Shown one piece after another: positions 1-3,839 of a stretch of 12,161 nucleotides of DNA. Origin of the DNA: Calditrichota bacterium (GTDB lineage Bacteria; Calditrichota; Calditrichia; RBG-13-44-9); contig JAFGSO010000102.1 in the NCBI GenBank assembly GCA_016934605.1, forward strand, positions 1-12,161. The letters run 5' to 3'. The translations under genes and the position numbers were made by a program. The notes below the pieces were generated by a model. That model was not told the origin of the DNA and made no database searches. It was given only the letters and a program-made list of their open reading frames with translations. Position 1 is the stretch's first letter, and every line of letters begins with the position of its first letter.

Positions 1-59
1 AAGGACATATTTTTTGTGTAATTATATGTGAATTTATTATACAACGGTTTTTTAAACAC

Positions 60-269
60 TCAGATTCTTTTGAACTGATTCTTTAAGACAGATTTCTTCT
101 GCTCTTTCTTCCGGGGAGAATGGTGTTGATTCATACTTAATACTCTGGTCACCTGATCTGATGATAAACCCTCATAAAGATACAATCCAAGAAGAACTTT
201 GTCCTCCCTCTCCAGCTTTCTCAATTCCTCCATTACCTGGTTAAGTTTTTCCCTGTCATCTGGAACCAT
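60..269 (-). CDS. Small sigma-70 region 4-like helix-turn-helix protein, possibly frame-disrupted
   Basis: A 69-residue ORF that begins 33 bases after the fliW stop, with a good ribosome site (AGGAGA, 8 bases before ATG), so it is probably co-transcribed with fliW. Residues 7-45 read like the first helices of sigma region 4 of the FliA/sigma-28 type: a helix ending in LEREDKVLLGLYLYEGL, then SSDQVTRVL, the usual first HTH helix. After VL (about residue 43) the expected recognition helix is poor in this frame (a run rich in His, Lys and Gln). Another frame from about 138 down to the stop at 52-54 gives an acidic amphipathic stretch (SPEERAEEI..., ending KNLSV). That suggests a one-base indel, a sequencing error, or coincidence. 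No region 2 is present, so it cannot be a complete sigma factor. It could be a stand-alone sigma-4 regulator or a decaying gene. csrA often occupies this place, but nothing here resembles CsrA. Confidence 0.55.
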   Translation of the reverse strand: MVPDDREKLNQVMEELRKLEREDKVLLGLYLYEGLSSDQVTRVLSMNQHHSPRKKEQKKSVLKNQFKRI

Positions 270-302
270 GTTATCTATCTCCTGATTAATTTCTGACTAT
301 GT

Positions 303-719
303 TTAATTCAGCGGATAATTTACCGGCAACATATCTGCGCTCAGAATGACCTGTCTGCCTTCCCGTTTTATATAATCAATGAATATCGGACCTTTTAAAT
401 TCAGTGTTGTGGCGCCATTCTGGCCCTTTTTCGAAACAACACAGAAGACCTGATACTGAGCGTTATTTTCTTTAAGCTCTTTCAGCAACTCCAGCGGAAA
501 TTTTTTCTGGTACTCCCGGATGAGAAGAAATGGATTGACAATAGGAATAGCCACATCGCCTCTCTCAAGTGAAACAAGCCAGGAGAAAGGCTTAAAACTT
601 TTGTCGTCAATAAGGGCAAATTTTTTCAGATTTTCAAATCCGATGAGACCCTCTGGAAAATTAATGATATTTTCTTCTGCAATTTCAGTCTGATCCGAAA
701 ACAGAAAATTTGTCCTCAT
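303..719 (-). CDS. fliW: Flagellar assembly factor FliW
   Basis: 138 residues, the normal length for FliW. FliW binds free flagellin (Hag/FliC) in the cytoplasm and, when released, binds and blocks the translational repressor CsrA, coupling flagellin synthesis to export. Family hallmarks visible are the N-terminal INFPEGLIGFENLKKFAL block (about residues 19-36), the central LVSLERGDVAIPIVNPFLL stretch, VVSKKGQNGATTLNLKGPIFID (about 93-114) and the C-terminal QVILSADMLPVNYPLN tail. The ATG is preceded by GGAG at 7 bases. A sigma-54-type promoter lies just upstream, and the small sigma-4-like ORF follows 33 bases after the stop. In many genomes fliW sits next to csrA and after flgK-flgL; here neither csrA nor flgKL is adjacent within the window, so its CsrA partner must be encoded elsewhere or beyond the left edge. 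The family assignment is confident; the regulatory role is taken from characterised homologues. Confidence 0.95.
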   Translation of the reverse strand: MRTNFLFSDQTEIAEENIINFPEGLIGFENLKKFALIDDKSFKPFSWLVSLERGDVAIPIVNPFLLIREYQKKFPLELLKELKENNAQYQVFCVVSKKGQNGATTLNLKGPIFIDYIKREGRQVILSADMLPVNYPLN

Positions 720-751
720 GCATTCACTCCATATCTGTCTTAGAATAAGTG

Positions 752-767
752 AGCAATTAAAATGCCA
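752..767 (-). promoter_or_regulatory. Sigma-54 (RpoN) -24/-12 promoter for fliW
   Basis: On the minus strand this reads TGGCAT-TTTAA-TTGCT, matching the sigma-54 consensus TGGCAC-N5-TTGCW except for one base. The spacing between the invariant GG (765-766) and GC (753-754) is exactly 10 bases. The implied transcription start near 741 gives a leader of about 22 nt holding the fliW ribosome site. Sigma-54 control of flagellar genes is common, so the context agrees. Such a promoter needs a bacterial enhancer-binding protein; a candidate upstream site is listed separately. Confidence 0.75.
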
Positions 768-826
768 GAAATTTTTTATTTTTTTCAGTGTAAACTGTAC
801 TGCTGAGACGAAAAATGAGATAAATT

Positions 827-854
827 ATTGGATGATAAAATTCGTCTATCCAAT
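827..854. promoter_or_regulatory. Inverted repeat, candidate activator site upstream of the fliW promoter
   Basis: ATTGGAT (827-833) and ATCCAAT (848-854) form a perfect 7-bp dyad with half-site centres 21 bp apart, that is two helical turns. It lies roughly 85-115 bp upstream of the start implied by the sigma-54 promoter, the usual distance for enhancer-binding protein sites. The role is inferred; in AT-rich DNA such a dyad could arise by chance. Confidence 0.35.
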
Positions 855-1141
855 TGATAATTAATCGTTTATATTGCTTTTTTCCATCGTGTATGAATCT
901 GCTAGACTGCCCTCGACATCCGATTGCTGTTCAATTCAAATGATACCAGGTTAAAAATATTATTCACGATATTTCTATATTTTACAATAAGATATGCTTG
1001 CGGTCATAATTTTTTTTAAATGGATTAAATAATATTTTATAGCGTAAGAACTTAAAATTTTTGGCTGAAAAGATATTGATTTTCAACACCAGGATCGAAA
1101 ATCCCAACAGTTGAGAGATTGTGTTTAAATATTGCAAAAGA

Positions 1142-1627
1142 TTATTTCCGGGTTTTCCCGGGAGGATAGATATTATTACTTATTTCCGGAACGAAAGTTC
1201 GTTTGAACATTCTGGCACTGTAACTAAGATGTTTATTCTTTCGGGGAGTGAAGATAAAGGCATTATTTTCAAGCAGACTGGTGTTTCTTTTGATCTGTTC
1301 GATATCGCTTAATGTCTGATGCAGTTGTTCCCGATAAGCAAAATATCGAGAGATTTCTTTTTCCGGCAGGGAGAGAGAGATGATGATGTCTGTATTGGCC
1401 GATCGAATCCGGTTTTCTTTTCGCAATCCGGAAAGTAATCTTTTCCATTGATCTGCCAGAGCAGTCATTTCATTCAGAAGTAATTTACGCTGATCTTCCA
1501 GTGTTATGGTCTCCGACCGACCGGTATTAAGAAAATGTTTCTGCTTCTGCATGAAAATTTGCCTGAGTCGCTCCAGCGTCCGCACCCGCCGGACCATTAG
1601 ATTTTGTATTTCCTGACCGCTGCTCAT
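1142..1627 (-). CDS. FlgN-like flagellar export chaperone
   Basis: 161 residues from the ATG at 1625-1627. An in-frame GTG two codons upstream overlaps the ribosome site GGAG (1633-1636), so the ATG, 5 bases after that site, is the better start. FlgN-family proteins are small, mostly helical cytoplasmic chaperones that carry the hook-filament junction proteins FlgK and FlgL to the type III export gate. The sequence has no enzymatic motif. It shows long charged amphipathic helices (about residues 5-30, 42-70 and 90-120). The pattern of a Q/K-rich first helix followed by LLLNEMTALADQWKRLL and a late NTSLLENNAFIF segment resembles the FlgN pattern, in which a conserved Asn-Leu-Leu motif precedes the C-terminal helix. 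The basic C-terminus (FKRTFVPE... to PGKTRK) is compatible with FlgN's partner-binding tail. A sigma-28-type promoter and fliW downstream support a late flagellar role. The similarity is weak, so a FliT-type or other flagellar chaperone is possible. Confidence 0.6.
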   Translation of the reverse strand: MSSGQEIQNLMVRRVRTLERLRQIFMQKQKHFLNTGRSETITLEDQRKLLLNEMTALADQWKRLLSGLRKENRIRSANTDIIISLSLPEKEISRYFAYREQLHQTLSDIEQIKRNTSLLENNAFIFTPRKNKHLSYSARMFKRTFVPEISNNIYPPGKTRK

Positions 1628-1651
1628 CTTCACTCCATCGACGAACTTATA

Positions 1652-1678
1652 TTGTCGGAACTATATGGGGATCCTTTA
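1652..1678 (-). promoter_or_regulatory. Sigma-28 (FliA) promoter for the flgN-like gene
   Basis: The minus strand carries TAAA (1675-1678), a spacer of exactly 15 bases, then TCCGACAA (1652-1659). The FliA consensus is TAAA-N15-GCCGATAA, so the -35 is perfect, the spacing is exact and the -10 matches at 6 of 8 positions. The implied start near 1645 gives a leader of about 18 nt. The class fits a late flagellar chaperone gene and supports the flagellar reading of the downstream ORF. Confidence 0.65.
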
Positions 1679-1741
1679 ATGAGTCAGTGGCAGGATAGCT
1701 AATAGATAATGGCGCAGGGGCTCATGGCGATTTGAATAAAG

Positions 1742-1839
1742 CAGTCAGCAGTCTGCAGTTGGCAACCAGCAAAACAAGAGACCAGGATTTCAAGATACAA
1801 GATACAAGATACAAGATACAAGATACAAGAAAAGGACAA
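1742..1839. repeat. Heptad tract 1, including 5.7 exact copies of CAAGATA
   Basis: Read from 1742 in steps of seven the units are CAGTCAG, CAGTCTG, CAGTTGG, CAACCAG, CAAAACA, AGAGACC, AGGATTT, then CAAGATA five times (1791-1825) and a sixth partial copy, fading out by about 1839. The degenerate left half and the exact right half share the same 7-bp phase, so this is one array with a freshly homogenised end and not a microsatellite alone. Confidence 0.9.
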
Positions 1840-1912
1840 TAGCCCTGGAAATTCTTTTATTTATCTCACTCCTGTCCCGCAGGGAAAATTGATTTTAACC
1901 AGCGGTTAGAAT

Positions 1913-1970
1913 TCCCGACTCCCGGTCAACCTCCGGTTGACCTGTCGGGACTAAACCTTCCCTGGTTTAG
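1913..1970. repeat. Double hairpin, REP-like unit (copy 1)
   Basis: An outer stem TCCCGAC (1913-1919) with GTCGGGA (1944-1950) encloses an inner stem GGTCAACC (1924-1931) with GGTTGACC (1935-1942) and a TCC loop. A second hairpin follows at once: CTAAACC (1951-1957) with GGTTTAG (1964-1970), loop TTCCCT. The stems are perfect apart from a 4-versus-1-base internal bulge. No U-run follows on either strand, so terminator function is doubtful. Confidence 0.85.
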
Positions 1971-1973
1971 CCA
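1925..1973. repeat. 49-bp direct repeat, left copy
   Basis: Matches 2234-2282 with four mismatches, an offset of exactly 309 bp; the last 31 bp (1943-1973) are identical in both copies. It contains the inner hairpin and the CTAAACC hairpin. A heptad tract begins directly after it in both copies. Confidence 0.95.
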
Positions 1974-2004
1974 ATATCCAGCATCCAGAATGAAATTCCA
2001 AATC
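1971..2004. repeat. Short heptad run after direct repeat copy 1
   Basis: Units from 1971 are CCAATAT, CCAGCAT, CCAGAAT, GAAATTC, CAAATCA. The run begins at the same offset from the direct repeat as the heptads after copy 2 (1971 + 309 = 2280), so the two are phase-locked to the hairpin unit. Confidence 0.7.
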
Positions 2005-2054
2005 AGCCGGAGGTCTGATCCGCCTTTCGGCTGACTGATCCGCCCACTGGCGTG
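2003..2054. repeat. Tandem 20-bp hairpin units with CTGATCCGCC core
   Basis: CTGATCCGCC occurs at 2015-2024 and 2035-2044, an offset of 20 bp. The second unit folds as CGCC-CACT-GGCG (2041-2052). The first lies inside an inverted repeat TCAGCCG (2003-2009) with CGGCTGA (2028-2034). This is a further REP-like element sandwiched between two heptad runs. Confidence 0.75.
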
Positions 2055-2117
2055 ATTCCAAGCACCAAATCCCAACTAAATTCAAAATTAAAAACCATTC
2101 ATCAAGTATCCAGTATC
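2055..2117. repeat. Heptad tract 2 (nine degenerate units)
   Basis: Units from 2055 are ATTCCAA, GCACCAA, ATCCCAA, CTAAATT, CAAAATT, AAAAACC, ATTCATC, AAGTATC, CAGTATC. Neighbouring units resemble each other more than distant ones, as expected of slippage or local conversion. The tract runs straight into the GCCCT hairpin at 2118. Confidence 0.75.
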
Positions 2118-2212
2118 GCCCTGTAAGGGCGAAATAAAATGGCTCAGGGCGAAGCCCTGAGAAAGTAGAAGGTTCATACCATAATATCAAGCCCTGTAAG
2201 GGCGAAATAAAA
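2118..2212. repeat. GCCCTGTAAGGGC hairpin repeat, two copies around a CTCAGGGC hairpin
   Basis: An identical 22-bp segment beginning GCCCTGTAAGGGCGAAATAA lies at 2118-2139 and 2191-2212, offset 73 bp. Each copy folds as GCCCT-GTA-AGGGC. Between them is a perfect 8-bp stem, CTCAGGGC (2143-2150) with GCCCTGAG (2154-2161) and a GAA loop. The arrangement resembles dispersed hairpin repeats I recall from FCB-group and planctomycete genomes, often mis-annotated as short proteins. I cannot name a formal family from memory. Confidence 0.85.
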
Positions 2213-2233
2213 AACCGGTATTCCAGACCTCCT

Positions 2234-2282
2234 GTCAACTTCAGGTTAACATGTCGGGACTAAACCTTCCCTGGTTTAGCCA
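2234..2282. repeat. 49-bp direct repeat, right copy
   Basis: Partner of 1925-1973. The CTAAACC/GGTTTAG hairpin is intact. The inner stem has decayed (GTCAAC with GTTAAC, one mismatch) and the outer TCCCGAC arm is absent, so this copy looks older or truncated. Confidence 0.95.
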
Positions 2283-2346
2283 GCATCCAGCAGCCAGCAA
2301 CCAGGAGTAAGTAACCAGAACCCCCTTCATCCTTCATCCTTCATCT
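2281..2346. repeat. Heptad tract 3, running into the stop codon of the next gene
   Basis: Units from 2281 are CAGCATC, CAGCAGC, CAGCAAC, CAGGAGT, AAGTAAC, CAGAACC, CCCTTCA, TCCTTCA, TCCTTCA. The stop codon of the minus-strand reductase gene (TGA, 2341-2343) is the last three bases of a unit, so the array abuts and includes the end of the coding sequence. Confidence 0.9.
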
Positions 2347-3687
2347 TATCTTCAACACCTCCCAGTTGCCCCTCACCAGCTCCGGCAGGATTTTATCAAT
2401 GGGTTGCTGACGCTTGATTGTTTTTTCCAGACGAAAGCCGATCCCGCGAACTCCCAGCGCTATGGCTCCCAGCAGTATCCGCCGGTTGTGGACCAGTTTA
2501 ACATAAGTTCCCTGATCGGAATCCGTGATGACCATTTCATGTTCGTCCGTTTTGTCGGCATATTTTTTTCCGATGGTGGTTAACTCAATACCGGACACTT
2601 TCAGGATGTGCAATGGTGTGGTGCCGTTGTAATTTGTCTCTAAACCTAATGCGGATAACCCGGCAACAAGACCCTGATCCACCGCCGCAGGCCATATACC
2701 AGCTAACTTTCCCTCAAATTCTGCCGCATCTCCGGCGGCATAAATATCGGAGTGTGAGGTTTCCATTCTATTGTTCACCACTATACCACGGTTAACCGTA
2801 AGACCTGCTTCTCGTGCCAGAGTAATATCAGGAACAATGCCTGCTGAAATGAGAGCCATGTCAGCTGGAATGGTGTCCAGCCCACCGGCTTCTACTCCTT
2901 CCATTTTTTTTCTACCTGTAAATGCACTCACCGACGAATTCAGATGGAATTGGATTCCTCTTTTTTCCAGAACTTTTTGTAGAAAGAATGCACCGGATTT
3001 GTCTAGCTGCAGCGGAAGAAGTTGATCCTGTTGCTCGAATACGGTAACCGAAAGCCCCCGCTTATTAAGGCTGGATGCTGACTCAATTCCCAGTATTCCC
3101 CCTCCAATCACGATTGCGGAATTGCTGGACTGCGCGTAATCCCGGATGAGAAGTGCGTCGTCCAGATTACGGAGTGAAAATACGCCCTTTTTATTCAATC
3201 CATTTACTGGCGGCAGATAAGGTATAGCACCTGTGGTGATGATCAGTTTATCGAAGGAATACTTTTTTCGTTTATCGGTTTTAATGATTTTCTTTCGAAC
3301 CTGGATGTTGCGAACAGCGGTTCCTGTTATCACCTGAATATTATTTTCCGGATACCATGATGCCGGAAAAATTTCGATCTGATCGGGTGACATTTCATTC
3401 CCGATAAAAGTGGAAAGATGAATACGGGAATAGAATGGGTAATGTTCTTTTGCAAAGACGGTTATCTGCACACTCTGATTGTTTTCCCGGATCGCTCTGG
3501 CAGCCTCCATTCCTGCGGCACCGTTCCCGATAATAATAATGGATTCCGGTTTTTTTCGGTCGGTTTCAATGAAAAAGGTTTCCAGTTCTTTGAAGTCTTC
3601 GGCTCCTGCATCACACACCGGGCAGATATCAGGAGGAGTTTCACCATGGTGGATGTACCCGCAAATCTTGCATCGCCATTTCTTCAT
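2341..3687 (-). CDS. Rubredoxin-fused FAD/NADH-dependent oxidoreductase (NADH:rubredoxin reductase-like)
   Basis: 448 residues. Residues 1-35 are a compact rubredoxin domain of the rubrerythrin type, with CKICGY (Cys6, Cys9) and CPVC (Cys22, Cys25) to bind one iron. From about residue 48 follows a class I pyridine nucleotide-disulfide oxidoreductase fold: FAD motif GNGAAG (54-59), TTGAIPYLPP (151-160), NAD motif GGGILG (195-200) and the second FAD motif YAAGDAA (316-322). Glu218 ends the second strand of the NAD domain, which favours NADH over NADPH. No CxxC redox disulfide follows the FAD motif, so the class is NROR or NirB N-terminus-like rather than thioredoxin or lipoamide reductase. Family members pass electrons from NADH through FAD to rubredoxin for oxygen or peroxide detoxification; here the acceptor is built in. 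The gene stands alone behind its own candidate promoter, with a weak ribosome site. The final physiological acceptor is not visible nearby. Confidence 0.9.
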   Translation of the reverse strand: MKKWRCKICGYIHHGETPPDICPVCDAGAEDFKELETFFIETDRKKPESIIIIGNGAAGMEAARAIRENNQSVQITVFAKEHYPFYSRIHLSTFIGNEMSPDQIEIFPASWYPENNIQVITGTAVRNIQVRKKIIKTDKRKKYSFDKLIITTGAIPYLPPVNGLNKKGVFSLRNLDDALLIRDYAQSSNSAIVIGGGILGIESASSLNKRGLSVTVFEQQDQLLPLQLDKSGAFFLQKVLEKRGIQFHLNSSVSAFTGRKKMEGVEAGGLDTIPADMALISAGIVPDITLAREAGLTVNRGIVVNNRMETSHSDIYAAGDAAEFEGKLAGIWPAAVDQGLVAGLSALGLETNYNGTTPLHILKVSGIELTTIGKKYADKTDEHEMVITDSDQGTYVKLVHNRRILLGAIALGVRGIGFRLEKTIKRQQPIDKILPELVRGNWEVLKIR

Positions 3688-3722
3688 TCTGAATCCAGGT
3701 TGAGGTTACTCTTTTTTTATCA

Positions 3723-3751
3723 AAACTAAATTCACCCGGGATGAGAGTCAA
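3723..3751 (-). promoter_or_regulatory. Candidate sigma-70 promoter for the rubredoxin-fused reductase
   Basis: On the minus strand TTGACT (3746-3751), a 17-base spacer, then TAGTTT (3723-3728), about 36 bases before the ATG. The -35 is good and the -10 is weak. It lies between the terminator of the upstream protease gene and the reductase start, where a promoter is needed. Confidence 0.4.
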
Positions 3752-3780
3752 TGATTTCTTTAGGAACCTGACATAAAGAA

Positions 3781-3805
3781 CCCTCCCGCAGAAAATCCGG
3801 GAGGG
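3781..3805 (-). terminator. Intrinsic terminator of the metalloprotease gene
   Basis: CCCTCCCG (3781-3788) pairs perfectly with CGGGAGGG (3798-3805) around a 9-base loop, 35 bases past the protease stop. On the minus strand the stem is followed by TTCTTTATG, a moderate U-run. On the plus strand there is no U-run, so it acts for the minus-strand gene. Confidence 0.8.
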
Positions 3806-3839
3806 CCTGTCTTTGCAAAAATTATTTTTCAACTGGATT

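Larger units (their letters stand above)
720..1141. other. AT-rich intergenic region between flgN-like gene and fliW
   Basis: About 420 bases with no supportable coding region on either strand, clearly more AT-rich than the flanking genes. It holds the sigma-54 promoter and the 827-854 dyad near its fliW end. Near its flgN end is a weak hairpin (GATTTTC 1078-1084 with GAAAATC 1097-1103), followed on the minus strand by an A/T-rich stretch, which could be a poor terminator for the flgN-like gene. No recognisable riboswitch or tRNA was seen. In many flagellar clusters flgK and flgL occupy the space between flgN and fliW; here nothing of them remains. Confidence 0.5.
1680..2340. repeat. Intergenic repeat mosaic (heptad tracts and REP-like hairpins)
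   Basis: About 660 bases without a credible gene between the flgN-like promoter and the stop of the reductase gene. Nearly the whole stretch from 1742 onward is repetitive: 7-bp-period tracts, several short perfect hairpins, a 49-bp direct repeat and two copies of a GCCCT hairpin (each listed separately). An open frame of 95 codons on the minus strand runs through the hairpins, but it is composed of repeat sequence and lacks protein character. 1680-1741 itself shows nothing recognisable. No transposase, integrase or terminal inverted repeats bounding the whole were seen. Confidence 0.75.

Noticed and set aside
1..51. A csrA or other gene start at the left edge (ATG at 6-8, minus strand)
   Set aside because: Only two codons are visible, and no ribosome site precedes it. 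AT-rich -10-like sequences are present, but nothing decisive.
1148..1161. CCGGG-TTTT-CCCGG hairpin at the end of the flgN-like gene as terminator
   Set aside because: It lies inside the coding sequence before the stop and has only a 5-bp stem with no U-run following.
1951..2238. 95-codon minus-strand open frame across the repeat mosaic
   Set aside because: It is made of hairpin and heptad repeats, has no ribosome site and no recognisable domain, and resembles the spurious proteins produced by dispersed hairpin repeats.
1680..2340. Insertion sequence or integron cassette array
   Set aside because: No transposase or integrase remnant, no attC-like pair of core sites and no target-site duplication that I could identify.
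1742..2346. CRISPR array
   Set aside because: The units are 7 bp with no spacers; the longer repeats occur only twice, and there are no cas genes.
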